Numbered from the stretch's first letter, positions 35,854 to 45,697 are shown. The stretch is 64,000 nt of DNA from Mesorhizobium sp. B2-7-2 (GCF_006440775.1 NZ_VFTZ01000021.1:1-64000); one strand, 5' to 3'. Notes: generated by a model from the sequence alone, not told the origin. A program made the numbers and translations.

Positions 35854-36672
35854 TCAGAGCGTGAAACCCTCGCCGAGATAGAGACGCCGCACATCGGCGT
35901 TGGCGACGATCTCGTCGGCGCGGCCATGCGTCAGCACCTGACCGGCATGGATGATGTAGGCGCGGTCGATCAGGCCGAGCGTCTCGCGCACATTGTGGTC
36001 GGTGATCAAGACGCCGATGCCGCGCGCCGTGAGATGGCGAACGAGCTGCTGGATGTCAGCGACGGCGATCGGGTCGATGCCGGCGAAAGGCTCGTCGAGC
36101 AGCATATAGGCAGGCCGCGTCGCCAGCGCCCGCGCGATTTCGAGGCGGCGCCGTTCGCCGCCCGACAGCGACATCGACGGCGCCTTGCGCAGATGGCTGA
36201 TGTGGAACTCCTCGAGCAGTTCGTCGAGCGTGCGCTCGCGTTCCTTGCGGCTCTTTTCCACCACCTCCAGCACGGCCCGGATGTTCTGCTCGACATTCAG
36301 GCCGCGGAAGATCGACGCTTCCTGCGGCAGATAGCCTATGCCGAGGCGGGCCCGCCGGTACATCGGCATCGAGGTGACATCGAAGCCGTCGATCTCGATC
36401 GAACCTTCGTCGACGGGAACAAGGCCGGTGACCATGTAGAAACAGGTGGTCTTGCCAGCGCCGTTGGGGCCGAGCAGGCCGACGGCCTCACCGGCGCGCA
36501 CGCCCAGCGTCACCCCGCTCACCACCTTGCGGCCCTTGTAGCTCTTGGTCAGCCCCTTGGCGATCAGGGTGCCCTTGAACTTCGCCTTGTCGGCGCTGAC
36601 CGTCGCCGGCGCAGCGGGTTGTGCGGCTGCCCGTCCCGGAAGGCGGGCCAGCAGCGAAGTCACACCGGCCAT
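35854..36672 (-). CDS. lptB: LPS export ABC transporter ATPase LptB
   Basis: A 272-residue ABC ATPase with Walker [21 protein letters not shown]-loop [13 protein letters not shown], signature [17 protein letters not shown] and Walker [15 protein letters not shown]-loop [11 protein letters not shown]. These match LptB closely. The N-terminal 30 residues, rich in Ala/Pro, are an extension found in rhizobial forms. LptB powers transport of lipopolysaccharide from the inner membrane through LptFG and LptCA. Its ATG overlaps the lptA stop by one base (TAATG). Confidence 0.96.
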   Translation of the reverse strand: MAGVTSLLARLPGRAAAQPAAPATVSADKAKFKGTLIAKGLTKSYKGRKVVSGVTLGVRAGEAVGLLGPNGAGKTTCFYMVTGLVPVDEGSIEIDGFDVTSMPMYRRARLGIGYLPQEASIFRGLNVEQNIRAVLEVVEKSRKERERTLDELLEEFHISHLRKAPSMSLSGGERRRLEIARALATRPAYMLLDEPFAGIDPIAVADIQQLVRHLTARGIGVLITDHNVRETLGLIDRAYIIHAGQVLTHGRADEIVANADVRRLYLGEGFTL

Positions 36673-37277
36673 TACTTGCTCGACGCTCCCTGCTGCTGCG
36701 CGTCCTGTTTCTGCGGCTTGAACATCATGATGACGCGAGGACAGCCTTCGACATTGCCGAGGCCGCTCTTCATCTGCACGGTGAGCTTGCAGCCCTTGAG
36801 CACATTGTCGCCCTGCGAGAGCACCACTTCCTTGCCGGAAAGCACCAGCACCTGTGTCTTCATGTCGAATTTGCCGGTGTCGCCGGTAGCGATCTGGTCG
36901 TTCGATTTGATGTAGACTTTGTTCTCGACCTCGAGGTGGTCGATATTGGCGGAGCCCGTCATCGCCGACGCGCCGGCCGCGGCGCTTTTGCCGGCATTGG
37001 CATCCTTGACATAGTAGACCGTCATCTTGCCGGCCTTGAGCAGGGTCGGCCCCTGATTCACGGTCACATTGCCGCTGAATACGGCCATGCTGTCGGCCTG
37101 GCGAACCTCGAGCTTGTCGCTTTCGATCTGGATCGGCTGGTCGCCCGACAGCTTGAGCCCGGGAATCTGGCTGGTCGCGCTCGACTGCGCGAGAGAATGC
37201 GCCGTTGCCAAAAACAGCAATGCGGAAGCAGCGCCCGGAAGCCATGCGGATTTACTGCGACGCATTCTGTTCTCCAC
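36672..37277 (-). CDS. lptA: LPS transport periplasmic protein LptA
   Basis: A 201-residue protein with a signal peptide ([19 protein letters not shown]) and the OstA/LptA beta-jellyroll: [48 protein letters not shown] and [20 protein letters not shown]. It forms the periplasmic bridge for lipopolysaccharide between LptC and LptD. It overlaps lptC by 26 bases and lptB by one, forming a tight lptC-lptA-lptB operon. Confidence 0.94.
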   Translation of the reverse strand: MENRMRRSKSAWLPGAASALLFLATAHSLAQSSATSQIPGLKLSGDQPIQIESDKLEVRQADSMAVFSGNVTVNQGPTLLKAGKMTVYYVKDANAGKSAAAGASAMTGSANIDHLEVENKVYIKSNDQIATGDTGKFDMKTQVLVLSGKEVVLSQGDNVLKGCKLTVQMKSGLGNVEGCPRVIMMFKPQKQDAQQQGASSK

Positions 37278-37965
37278 CGTTTACCCCCGCTGCCTTCAGC
37301 GCAGCAGGATCTATGTTGACGCGAACCCGGTTCTCGAAGACCACGAGCCTGCCATTGTCCTCGACCGACATCGCGTCCGCGGTGATGCGCGACCCGCCAC
37401 GGCTGACGTCGACCGGATTGCTCGTCTTCATAGAGCCTTTGCCCATGTCTAGGAAGATCGATTTGAACTTCGCCACCAGGCCGTCCGTCGTCGTCACGCT
37501 GACGTCGCTGGTCAGATCCATCGTGTTGGCGTCGCGATTGTAGATACCGTGCGCGGCATCGACCGACACGATGTTGTCGGTGGCCACCGGCAGTTTGGCG
37601 TTGATGCCTTCGAGGTCGATGACGGCCTGCTGGCCCACATCCTGCGTCGCCCTTGTCGCCGTCAGCGAATATGGCAGCTTCTGCTTGGTGAAGCCGTTGA
37701 GCTTCGGATTGGCCATCACCAGCTTGCCGTTGGAAAACGCCGTGCCGTCGGCCTGCACCGATACGGACACGGGCGCCTTGAGATAGGAATAGACCGGAAA
37801 GGCGACGGCGATCGCGACCGCGAGCAGCGGCACCGCGAATTTCAGCACGCGGACGCGGCGCGAGTGCCGCTGGGCGCGGTTGAACGCATCGCCACGCGTG
37901 CCGCCTTGGTTCGCGGGAGCCGATGCCTCACCGGCATCGCTCGTTTCGTCAGATCGCGCCAACAT
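37252..37965 (-). CDS. lptC: LPS export protein LptC
   Basis: A 237-residue inner-membrane-anchored protein: a cytosolic N-terminus, one span (VLKFAVPLLAVAIAVAFPVY) and a periplasmic jellyroll domain (LVMANPKLNGFTKQKLPYSL, LTSDVSVTTTDGLVAKFKSI, ITADAMSVEDNGRLVVFENR). It links the LptB2FG motor to LptA. I chose ATG 37965; the frame continues further upstream without family similarity. First gene of the lptCAB group. Confidence 0.92.
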   Translation of the reverse strand: MLARSDETSDAGEASAPANQGGTRGDAFNRAQRHSRRVRVLKFAVPLLAVAIAVAFPVYSYLKAPVSVSVQADGTAFSNGKLVMANPKLNGFTKQKLPYSLTATRATQDVGQQAVIDLEGINAKLPVATDNIVSVDAAHGIYNRDANTMDLTSDVSVTTTDGLVAKFKSIFLDMGKGSMKTSNPVDVSRGGSRITADAMSVEDNGRLVVFENRVRVNIDPAALKAAGVNGGEQNASQ

Positions 37966-38194
37966 GACTTTTCTAATGGACCTTTGCCCGCCCAAACACC
38001 GCCTATAGGTGGTATGCCGGCACCTACAAGCAAGCACAAGCGGAGGAAAACTGCAAAAATGTGACAGCTGCCGCCCGCAAAATCGAAAGGAATTCGGCGA
38101 GACGGCCTGTACTTCATAGCAGATACGGACTGCTTGCGTTAATTTTTCGTGAGCCCGGCGTCAACGCCGGAGGCCCGAAGCCGGGGCCTTTCGG

Positions 38195-38287
38195 AACAGT
38201 TCCGGGAAAGCTGCGAGCGGTTTCCGACAGGAATTGCATCAGGACAAGAAAGTAGAGGGGTCACCGTTCTGTGAAGCGGATGACCCG
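38195..38287. repeat. Composite palindromic repeat (family A) in the lptC-sppA gap
   Basis: The first half AACAGTTCCGGGAAAGC...GCGGTTTCCGACAGGAATTG matches the pattern of 14798-14843 with several changes. The second half has GGGTCA and TGACCC arms around CCGTTCTGTGAAGCGG, the same layout as 14859-14897. The rest of the 382-base gap (37966-38347) between the divergent lptC and sppA genes holds no gene that I can support; a GCCCGGCGTCAACGCCGG hairpin lies near 38153-38170. Confidence 0.7.
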
Positions 38288-38347
38288 CGCCAGGAAACGG
38301 TAGCCGTGTGTAGAAGCTTGCTTTAAAAGCGTGCTTTCCCACCACCC

Positions 38348-39316
38348 ATGAGGCTGACAATGGCAATGAGAGCCGACGACCTGATCGACCGCCGCCGCTT
38401 GCGCCGCAAGCTGACGTTCTGGCGCGTGGTCGCGTTTCTGGTTCTGGCGGCAGCGATCATCGCCTTCTCGACCTGGGTCTATGACGACAATTTTACCGGC
38501 CGGGCGCTCCCCCACATCGCCAAAGTCAAGATCGAGGGCACCATCACCGAGGACGAGGAGCTGCTCAAAAGGCTGGAAGCGATCCGCAAGTCGCCGGAGG
38601 TAAAGGGCGTCATCCTGTCGATCGATTCGCCGGGAGGCACCACGGTCGGCGGCGAGTCCACATTCGACGCCGTGCGCAAGCTTGCCGGCGACAAGCCGGT
38701 GGTGGCCGAAGTCGGCACGCTGGCGGCATCGGCCGGCTATATGATCGCAAGTGCAGCCGACCACATCGTCGCCCGCAAGACGTCGATCGTCGGCTCGATC
38801 GGCGTGCTGATCCAGTATCCCGACGTCAGCGGTCTCATGGACAAGCTCGGCATCAAGCTGGAGGAGGTGAAATCGTCGCCGCTCAAGGCTTCGCCCTCGC
38901 CCTTCAAGCCGACCAATGACGATGAGCGCGCCATGGTGCGCAAGCTGATCCTCGACAGCTACGACTGGTTCGTCGGCATCGTCGCCGATCGCCGCAAGAT
39001 GACGCATGAGCAGGCGCTGGCGCTGGCCGACGGCTCGATCTTCACCGGTCGCCAGGCTTTGGCCAACCACCTGGTCGACGCCGTCGGCGGCGAGCAGGAG
39101 GCGATCGACTGGCTGGCGACGAAGGGCGTGGACAGCAAGCTCAAGGTCGTCGAGTGGAAGGACAAGGACAGGCGTGGCGGTTTCCTGTTTTCCCAGTCGA
39201 TGGCAAAAGTGGCGGCCAAGGCGCTCGGCCTGCCGGATGCCGGCGGCGATATCATTCACGAACTCGGCGCCGACCGCTTGTTTCTTGACGGTCTCGTTTC
39301 GGTCTGGCACCCTTAA
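38348..39316 (+). CDS. sppA: Signal peptide peptidase SppA-type S49 protease
   Basis: A 322-residue protein with one N-terminal membrane span (WRVVAFLVLAAAIIAFSTWV) and a periplasmic S49 protease domain. The short form has KIEGTITEDEELLKRLEAIR, GVILSIDSPGGTTVGGES and the nucleophile Ser in EVGTLAASAGYMIASAADHI. The general-base Lys is probably that in SSPLKASPSPFKPTNDD. It degrades signal peptides left in the membrane after export. ihfB follows 77 bases downstream in the same direction, an order seen in many alphaproteobacteria. Confidence 0.94.
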   Translation: MRLTMAMRADDLIDRRRLRRKLTFWRVVAFLVLAAAIIAFSTWVYDDNFTGRALPHIAKVKIEGTITEDEELLKRLEAIRKSPEVKGVILSIDSPGGTTVGGESTFDAVRKLAGDKPVVAEVGTLAASAGYMIASAADHIVARKTSIVGSIGVLIQYPDVSGLMDKLGIKLEEVKSSPLKASPSPFKPTNDDERAMVRKLILDSYDWFVGIVADRRKMTHEQALALADGSIFTGRQALANHLVDAVGGEQEAIDWLATKGVDSKLKVVEWKDKDRRGGFLFSQSMAKVAAKALGLPDAGGDIIHELGADRLFLDGLVSVWHP

Positions 39317-39393
39317 GGTGCCGTTGGGACGAGCCGAAAAAGCAATAAAATCATCCTGATAATCGGTTGCAGTGGTTTTACGGGGAATGTTCT

Positions 39394-39678
39394 ATGATCA
39401 AATCCGAGCTTGTGCAGATCATTGCTGCACGCAACCCGCACCTTTTCCTGCGCGACGTCGAAAACATCGTCGGCGCGATCTTTGACGAGATCACCGACGC
39501 GCTTGCTGAGGGCAACCGGGTCGAGTTGCGCGGTTTTGGCGCCTTTTCGGTGAAGAACCGTCCGGCCCGCACCGGCCGCAACCCGCGCACCGGCGAATCC
39601 GTCGAGGTCGAGGAAAAATGGGTGCCGTTCTTCAAGACCGGCAAGGAGTTGCGCGAAAGGCTGAACGGCGGCAAATAG
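39394..39678 (+). CDS. ihfB: Integration host factor beta subunit
   Basis: A 94-residue HU/IHF-family DNA-bending protein. [40 protein letters not shown] and [20 protein letters not shown] identify the IHF-beta subunit, including the beta-arm with its Pro for intercalation. It pairs with IHF-alpha, encoded elsewhere, and assists sigma-54 promoters among others. ATG 39394 is used rather than 39367 because it starts the family sequence. Confidence 0.95.
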   Translation: MIKSELVQIIAARNPHLFLRDVENIVGAIFDEITDALAEGNRVELRGFGAFSVKNRPARTGRNPRTGESVEVEEKWVPFFKTGKELRERLNGGK

Positions 39679-39719
39679 GCGCCGGGCGGCGGGTCGAAAC
39701 GGCATCTTGGCGCCTAAAG

Positions 39720-39764
39720 GCATGTCTCCCGAAAGTGGAGACCGGTTTCGGGACAAGGACATGC
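39720..39764. repeat. Palindromic repeat, family B
   Basis: Outer arms GCATGTC (39720-39726) and GACATGC (39758-39764); inner arms GTCTCC (39724-39729) and GGAGAC (39737-39742) followed by CGGTTTCGGGAC. This is the same plan as 31648-31697 with different but compensated bases in the arms. It lies between ihfB and the LapA-domain gene. Confidence 0.8.
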
Positions 39765-39795
39765 GCGCTTCAAGAAGCCTCTCCATGGAGATTTG

Positions 39796-40128
39796 ATGTT
39801 CAATCGCTTCATCCTCGTCGTGGTCTTCGTGCCGCTGGCCGTCATCCTGATCGCGCTCGCCGTCGCCAATCGCGGCCCTGTCGCCTTCACGGTCGATCCA
39901 TTTCATCCCGGCAATCCCGCGCTGACGCTGAGCCTGCCGCTTTTCATCTTCCTGTTCCTGGCCTTGGCCATCGGCATGGTCGTCGGAAGCCTGGCCACCT
40001 GGGTGAAGCAGGGGCGCTATCGCAAGCTCGCGCGCCAGCGCGGCCTCGAGGCGGAAAACCTGCGCCAGGCGGTGAGCCCCGCGCCCGTGGCGCCCAAGGG
40101 ACCGGCGCTGCCCAGCCCGACGAACTAA
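39796..40128 (+). CDS. LapA (DUF1049) domain membrane protein
   Basis: A 110-residue protein with two membrane spans (FILVVVFVPLAVILIALAVA and LPLFIFLFLALAIGMVVGSL), the second followed by WVKQGRYRKLARQRGLEAEN, the usual basic amphipathic helix. This is the lipopolysaccharide-assembly protein A domain family, implicated in LPS assembly in enterobacteria. ATG 39796 has GGAG five bases upstream. Downstream lie two palindromic repeats. Confidence 0.9.
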   Translation: MFNRFILVVVFVPLAVILIALAVANRGPVAFTVDPFHPGNPALTLSLPLFIFLFLALAIGMVVGSLATWVKQGRYRKLARQRGLEAENLRQAVSPAPVAPKGPALPSPTN

Positions 40129-40176
40129 TGCATGTCGCCAGAAGTGCGCCGCGGTTCTCGGACAACGACATGCATC
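40128..40176. repeat. Palindromic repeat, family B, abutting the lapA-like stop codon
   Basis: Arms ATGCATGTCG (40128-40137) and CGACATGCAT (40167-40176) are perfect over ten bases, with the internal pattern CAGAAGTGCGCCGCGGTTCTCGG reduced from the family consensus. It begins at the last base of the preceding stop codon. Confidence 0.8.
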
Positions 40177-40190
40177 AAAACAAAGATTTA

Positions 40191-40277
40191 AAGCGCGTCG
40201 CCTGAATCCGTTTCAGCGCGGCGCGCTTTAGCAACTCCAGGCAAAGTGCGTAGCGGTTTTCCGTCCGGAATTGCGTA
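40191..40277. repeat. Two adjacent palindromic repeats (AAAGCGCG type and family A)
   Basis: The first is AAAGCGCG (40191-40198)/CGCGCTTT (40222-40229) around CCTGAATCCGTTTCAGCG, with part of the loop also pairing. It is followed directly by a family A half element, GCAACTCCAGGCAAAGTGCG...GGTTTTCCGTCCGGAATTGC (40231-40277). Together with the family B element at 40128 this makes three stacked palindromes ahead of the ornithine cyclodeaminase gene. Confidence 0.8.
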
Positions 40278-40317
40278 GAAGATAGTCGAGCGTCATTTCG
40301 ACACCAAGGAGCTCTCA

Positions 40318-41280
40318 ATGCTGACCATTTCGGCCGCGGAGGTCGACCGCGCGCTGACCTTTCCGGGCCTTGTCGAGACGCTGCGCACCGCCTTCCGCGA
40401 TGGCGCCGTGCAGCCGGTTCGCCACCATCATGGCGTCGAACGGCCGGACGGCGCCGCCTCGACCCTGCTTTTGATGCCGGCCTGGACCGACTTCAACGCC
40501 GCCGGCACCTCTTCGGGAGGCCATATCGGCGTCAAGATCGTCACCGTGTCGCCGGACAACAACGCCATCGGCAAGCCGGCGGTCATGGGCCTTTATCTTT
40601 TGCTCGACGGCGTCACCGGCGAGCCGCAGGCGCTGATCGACGGCCAAAGGCTGACCCAATGGCGCACCGCCTGCGCATCCGCGCTTGCCGCCTCCTATCT
40701 CGCGCGCAGGGATGCCTCTCGGCTTCTGGTGATCGGCGCCGGCGCGCTGTCGCCCTTCCTTGCCAAGGCGCATTCGGCGGTCAGGCCGATCACATCCATC
40801 CGTATCTGGAACCGCACGCCGGCCAATGCCGAAAAGGTGGCCGCCGCCTTGCGCGCCGAAGGCCTTCCGGCAAATGCCGCCGGCGATCTCGACGCGGAGC
40901 TCGCCGAGGCTGACATCGTCGCCTCCGCGACCATCACGAACACGCCGCTGGTCAAGGGCGCGCTGCTGAAACCGGGCGCCCATGTCGATCTCGTCGGCGG
41001 CTTCACGCCGACGATGCGCGAAAGCGATGATGACGCCATTGCCCGTGCCCGCGTCTATGTCGACACCCGCGCCGGCGCCACCAAGGAAGCCGGCGACATC
41101 GTCCAGCCGCTGGCCTCCGGCGTGCTGAAGCCGGAAGCGATCGTCGCCGACCTGCACGAGCTCGCCCGCGGCGAGAAACAGGGCCGGCAAACCGACGACG
41201 AGATCACGCTGTTCAAGTCGGTTGGCGCAGCACTTGAGGATCTCGCCGCCGGCATCGCCGTTTACAAGGCGCTCAAATAG
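40318..41280 (+). CDS. Ornithine cyclodeaminase / mu-crystallin family protein
   Basis: A 320-residue NAD(P)-binding protein. [40 protein letters not shown] and [20 protein letters not shown] form the substrate-binding domain, and [20 protein letters not shown] the dinucleotide-binding motif. Members either convert ornithine to proline with loss of ammonia or reduce cyclic imines such as pyrroline-2-carboxylate. I cannot tell which from the sequence. ATG 40318 follows AAGGAG. An array of heptamers lies just downstream. Confidence 0.9.
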
Positions 41281-41318
41281 GCCGTAGGGATCGGGCAGCA
41301 GGCAATAGGGAAGAAAGA

Positions 41319-41740
<422 letters not shown>

Positions 41741-41810
41741 ATCTGATCTCCAAAGTGTCTGAACCTTGGAGACAATACGCGGACCTGCTGTCAGATTCTG
41801 GCAGCAGCGA

Positions 41811-42521
41811 TCAGCCGGAAGCGTCTTTCGCTCCATTTTGGCCCGGCGCATCGAGGGTTGCCCGCCACTCTTTGAGCATCGCCTGGCGGCGGCGCGGGTA
41901 GCGGATGTCTGTGGCTGTCAGGCCGGACATCCGGTCGGCGCGGAAGTGCCGGAAATCCTGGCGCGTTTCGCACCACGCCACCATCACCCGCACCTTGTCG
42001 AAGAAGGCGAGCGCGAACGGCCAGACCAGACGCTTCGATGCCGCTCCCCCGGCGTCACGGTAAAGGAAGCCAAGCTTGCGCTCGTCGCGGATCGCCTGCC
42101 GCACGATGCCGAGGTCGACCGCTTCGGCATTTTCCGAGCGCGGCCCGACGAGCAGTGTCGTAGCGTCGAGATCGTCGCGCAGATCATCCGGCAGCACCGC
42201 AGCGATCTTGGCCAGCGCATCCGCCGCGGCGGCCGCCAGCCTTTTGTCCGGCTGCTTCGCCACCCAGCGCGAGCCGAGCACGATCGCCTCGATCTCCTCG
42301 TCGGTGAACATCAGCGGCGGCAGCATGAAGCCGGGCTTCAGCACATAACCAAGCCCCGCCTCGCCTTCGATCGGCGCGCCCTGCCCCTGCAGCGTCGCGA
42401 TGTCGCGATAGAGGGTGCGGATCGAGACGCCGATTGCACCCGCAAGCGTGCGGCCGCTCACCGGCCGACGATGGCGGCGAAGGATCTGGACGAGATCGAG
42501 CAAGCGGGCTGAACGGGACAT
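41811..42521 (-). CDS. WYL-domain helix-turn-helix transcriptional regulator (YafY type)
   Basis: A 236-residue regulator: an N-terminal HTH_11 domain (MSRSARLLDLVQILRRHRRP, AGAIGVSIRTLYRDIATLQG) and a WYL effector domain (AIRDERKLGFLYRDAGGAAS, KRLVWPFALAFFDKVRVMVA, WCETRQDFRHFRADRMSGLT). Such regulators often control a neighbouring VOC or DUF1801-like gene, here probably the VOC gene 70 bases downstream. The effector is unknown. Confidence 0.92.
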   Translation of the reverse strand: MSRSARLLDLVQILRRHRRPVSGRTLAGAIGVSIRTLYRDIATLQGQGAPIEGEAGLGYVLKPGFMLPPLMFTDEEIEAIVLGSRWVAKQPDKRLAAAAADALAKIAAVLPDDLRDDLDATTLLVGPRSENAEAVDLGIVRQAIRDERKLGFLYRDAGGAASKRLVWPFALAFFDKVRVMVAWCETRQDFRHFRADRMSGLTATDIRYPRRRQAMLKEWRATLDAPGQNGAKDASG

Positions 42522-42622
42522 TGATTTGTCATCAGGTACGATCGATCATAGAGCCGGGGCGCACATCGCGGCAAGCGACCTGATGCCAAGGAACGCCTGC
42601 GTCCCATCCTCGTTGTCCCCCA

Positions 42623-43108
42623 ATGGAGATGCGCGGGACCCTGCTGTTCTGGGCGGTTCTGACCGCCTTCGTCGCGGCCCTCAGCCTTGGACCGTCCTTT
42701 GCCCATGTGCTGGAATCGCTGCCCAGGCTAACGAAATGGTCGCCGGCGCTCTGGCGCGAGGCGACGGTCTTCAACGGTCAATTTCTGCTCTTTGCCGTCG
42801 TCGGAGCGCCGCTCGATATAGCGGCGATCCTGTGCCCAGCGTTTCTCGCATGGATGCTGCGCGGCCAAGCTGGGGCGTTCGGCTTCGTGCTCGCCGCCAC
42901 ACTGCTTTATGCCGTCTCGCTGGCGCTCTGGTTCGGACTGGTCAAACCGGCCAACGACATTCTCGCGACCTGGGCGCCCGGACCGATCCCGGACAATTTC
43001 GAGGCCGTCCGGCTGCGTTGGGAGACCGGCCACATGGCGGTGGCCGCGGCGAAGGCGCTTGGCTTCATTTCGCTTTGTTTCGGCCTGCTCGGCGTCCGGC
43101 ATGGTTGA
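42623..43108 (+). CDS. DUF1772-like four-span membrane protein
   Basis: A 161-residue protein with about four hydrophobic helices (TLLFWAVLTAFVAALSLGPS, NGQFLLFAVVGAPLDIAAIL, GFVLAATLLYAVSLALWFGL, MAVAAAKALGFISLCFGLLG) and the segment LRWETGHMAVAAAKA, which recalls DUF1772 proteins. The function is unknown. It is divergent from the WYL regulator, so it too could be a target. The start may be the ATG at 42623 or at 42629. Confidence 0.75.
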   Translation: MEMRGTLLFWAVLTAFVAALSLGPSFAHVLESLPRLTKWSPALWREATVFNGQFLLFAVVGAPLDIAAILCPAFLAWMLRGQAGAFGFVLAATLLYAVSLALWFGLVKPANDILATWAPGPIPDNFEAVRLRWETGHMAVAAAKALGFISLCFGLLGVRHG

Positions 43109-43196
43109 TGACAGCACCATTGAATGAGCCGGGCTTTGTTGCGCCGGTGGGCTGAGCTGTGGCAGAAGCGGGCCGAACCGCCGGAGATGACCCTTC

Positions 43197-44282
43197 TTGA
43201 AATCTTTTCGCGACAAACGCCGCGATGGCCGCCGCCCGCATCCCGCAAGGGCGGAACAGCCCCGCCCGCGTGATGCGTTCGCGGCCGGACGGCAGCAGGC
43301 CGCACCTGCCGAGCGCCGTGAAACGAAGTCGGCGGAGCGGCAGGAAGCCAAGCCGGCGCCGCGCGTGCTTGCGCGCCGCGAAGGCGCGTTGCCCGCCGAG
43401 CGCCTGCCATTGATCCTCGAAGTCGCGCCCAACGCCGATTACGCCCTGCTGGACAGCGGCGCCGGCGAGAAGCTCGAGCAATACGGCCCGTACCGCATCG
43501 TGCGCCCCGAGGGCCAGGCGATCTGGCAGCGAGCCCTTCCGGCGAAGGAATGGGAGCGCGCGGACGCCATCTTCACCGGCGACACCGACGAGGAAGGCAT
43601 CGGCCGCTGGCGGTTTCCCAAAACGCCGCTCGGCGAGACCTGGCCGATGAAGCATGACGGCATCGATTATCTCGGCCGCTTCACCTCGTTTCGCCATGTC
43701 GGCGTCTTCCCGGAGCAGGCGTCGCATTGGGACCATATGGCCGGGCTGATCGCGTCGGCGAGACGCCCGGTCAAGGTGCTTAACCTGTTCGGCTATACCG
43801 GCCTCGCCTCGCTGGTGGCGGCCCGCGCCGGCGCCGAGGTCACCCATGTCGATGCCTCGAAGAAGGCGATCGGCTGGGCGCGCGAGAACCAGGAGATGGC
43901 CGGCCTTGCCGACAAGCCGATCCGCTGGATCGTCGAGGACGCGATGAAATTCGCCGAGCGCGAGGAACGCCGCGGCAGCCGCTACGACATCGTGCTGTTC
44001 GACCCGCCGGCCTATGGCCGCGGCCCCAAGGGCGAGGTCTGGCAATTGTTCGAGGACCTGCCGGGGCTCACCGACCTTTGCCGCTCGATCCTGACGCCGA
44101 AACCGCTGGCTGTCGTTCTCACCGCCTATTCGATCCGCGCTTCCTTCTTCGCCATCCACGCGCTGATGCGCGACACCTTCGCCGGCATGGGCGGCACGGT
44201 CGAATCCGGCGAGCTGATCATTCGCGAGAAATCCGCCGGCCGCGCGCTGTCGACCTCGCTGTTCTCGCGCTGGGTGGCTTGA
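43197..44282 (+). CDS. Class I SAM-dependent rRNA methyltransferase (RlmI/RlmK-like)
   Basis: A 361-residue protein. The first about 60 residues are a low-complexity Arg/Ala/Glu-rich tail. The catalytic part carries the SAM site KVLNLFGYTGLASLVAARAG, EVTHVDASKKAIGWARENQE and the DPPxYG motif FDPPAYGRGPKGEVWQLFED, as in PF10672-type rRNA cytosine methyltransferases. It probably methylates 23S rRNA. The start TTG 43197 is poorly supported; GGAGATG lies ten bases upstream. Its stop is immediately followed by the next start (TGA-ATG). Confidence 0.88.
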   Translation: MKSFRDKRRDGRRPHPARAEQPRPRDAFAAGRQQAAPAERRETKSAERQEAKPAPRVLARREGALPAERLPLILEVAPNADYALLDSGAGEKLEQYGPYRIVRPEGQAIWQRALPAKEWERADAIFTGDTDEEGIGRWRFPKTPLGETWPMKHDGIDYLGRFTSFRHVGVFPEQASHWDHMAGLIASARRPVKVLNLFGYTGLASLVAARAGAEVTHVDASKKAIGWARENQEMAGLADKPIRWIVEDAMKFAEREERRGSRYDIVLFDPPAYGRGPKGEVWQLFEDLPGLTDLCRSILTPKPLAVVLTAYSIRASFFAIHALMRDTFAGMGGTVESGELIIREKSAGRALSTSLFSRWVA

Positions 44283-45143
44283 ATGACGGCACATGACGGC
44301 GCTCGCCCTGTCGGGCAGGTCAAGGAAGTCACCAGCCTTGCCAATCCCCTGGTCAAGGACATCAAGGCGCTGGCGCTCAAGAAATTCCGCGACCAGCAGA
44401 ACGCCTTCATGGCCGAGGGCCTGAAGCTGGTCATCGATGCCCTCGACCTCGGCTGGTCGATCAGGACCTTGGTCTTCGCCAAGGCCGGACTCGGCAACCC
44501 GGCCGTCGAAAAGGTCGCCGCGCGGACCGTCGCCGCCGGCGGCATGGTGCTCGAGGTTTCCGAAAAGGTGCTCGCTGCCATCACCCGCCGCGAGAACCCG
44601 CAAATGGTGGTCGGCGTCTTCGCGCAGCAGACCGTACCGCTGAAGGACATCCGCGCCAGGGACGGTGATGTTTGGGTCGCGCTCGACCGGGTGCGCGACC
44701 CCGGCAATCTCGGCACCGTGATCCGCACCGTCGACGCGGTCGGCGCCAAAGGCGTCATCCTGGTCGGCGACACCACCGACCCATTCTCGCTGGAGACGGT
44801 GCGCGCCACCATGGGCTCGATTTTCGCCGTGCCGGTCGCCAGGGCGACCGAGCAGGCCTTTCTCGCTTGGCGCCGCGATTTCTCCGGCCTTGTCGCCGGA
44901 ACCCATCTCAAGGGCGCGGTCGACTATCGCTCGGTCGATTTCTCCAGGGGGCCGGTCTTGCTGCTGATGGGCAACGAGCAGCAGGGCCTGCCGGACAGTC
45001 TCGCTGAAAGCTGCGACCGGCTGCTCAGAATTCCCCAGGCAGGCCGGGCCGATTCGCTCAATCTGGCGGTCGCCACCGGTGTGATGTTGTTCGAGATCCG
45101 GCGTGGCGCGTTGAAGCTCGAGCCTGCCAACGACATCCGATGA
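44283..45143 (+). CDS. TrmH/SpoU family RNA 2'-O-methyltransferase
   Basis: A 286-residue protein. An N-terminal substrate-binding domain (VTSLANPLVKDIKALALKKF) precedes a SPOUT knot domain with VWVALDRVRDPGNLGTVIRT, TMGSIFAVPVARATEQAF, LLLMGNEQQGLPDSLAESCD and IPQAGRADSLNLAVATGVML. All three family motifs are intact. The target is likely a ribose in rRNA or tRNA. It begins one base after the preceding methyltransferase gene, so the two RNA modifiers are cotranscribed, with lspA next. Confidence 0.93.
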   Translation: MTAHDGARPVGQVKEVTSLANPLVKDIKALALKKFRDQQNAFMAEGLKLVIDALDLGWSIRTLVFAKAGLGNPAVEKVAARTVAAGGMVLEVSEKVLAAITRRENPQMVVGVFAQQTVPLKDIRARDGDVWVALDRVRDPGNLGTVIRTVDAVGAKGVILVGDTTDPFSLETVRATMGSIFAVPVARATEQAFLAWRRDFSGLVAGTHLKGAVDYRSVDFSRGPVLLLMGNEQQGLPDSLAESCDRLLRIPQAGRADSLNLAVATGVMLFEIRRGALKLEPANDIR

Positions 45144-45153
45144 GGACCGCCAA

Positions 45154-45642
45154 ATGAAATCCTGGTCCCCTTACGTCGTGCTGGTCGTCGTCGCCATCGC
45201 GCTCGACCAGTGGGTCAAGCAGCTGGTCGAGAACGGTCTCGCCTTTCAGGAGAAGCTCGATCTGCTGCCGTTCCTGGCGCTGTTCCGCACCTACAACACC
45301 GGCATCGCTTTCTCGATGTTCCAGTCCTTCGGCGATACCGGCCTGGTGGTCATCGCCGTGCTGGTCGTCGCCTTCGTGCTCTATCTCGCCACGCGCACGC
45401 CCGCCGGCTATGTCGTCGCTCGTATCGGCTTTGCGCTGATCATCGGCGGTGCGCTCGGCAACCTCATCGACCGTGCCGTCTACGGTCACGTCATCGACTA
45501 CATCCTGTTCCACACGCCCGTCTGGTCCTTCGCGGTCTTCAATCTCGCCGACGCCTTCATCTCGGTCGGCGCGGCGCTTGTCGTCTTCGACGAGCTGATC
45601 GGCTGGCGGCGCGAAGCCAAGTCCCAGGACCTTGGCAATTGA
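45154..45642 (+). CDS. lspA: Lipoprotein signal peptidase (SPase II)
   Basis: A 162-residue inner-membrane aspartic protease with four spans. The catalytic aspartates lie in NLIDRAVYGHVIDYILF and FAVFNLADAFISVGAALVVF; FRTYNTGIAFSMFQSFG is the other conserved block. It removes signal peptides from diacylated prolipoproteins. It starts 10 bases after the SpoU gene. GAGG precedes the ATG. Confidence 0.96.
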   Translation: MKSWSPYVVLVVVAIALDQWVKQLVENGLAFQEKLDLLPFLALFRTYNTGIAFSMFQSFGDTGLVVIAVLVVAFVLYLATRTPAGYVVARIGFALIIGGALGNLIDRAVYGHVIDYILFHTPVWSFAVFNLADAFISVGAALVVFDELIGWRREAKSQDLGN

Positions 45643-45697
45643 CCTCACGCTGTTGAAACAGCAGACTTCCTCATCAGCCAGAGGCGAGGAGAAAATC

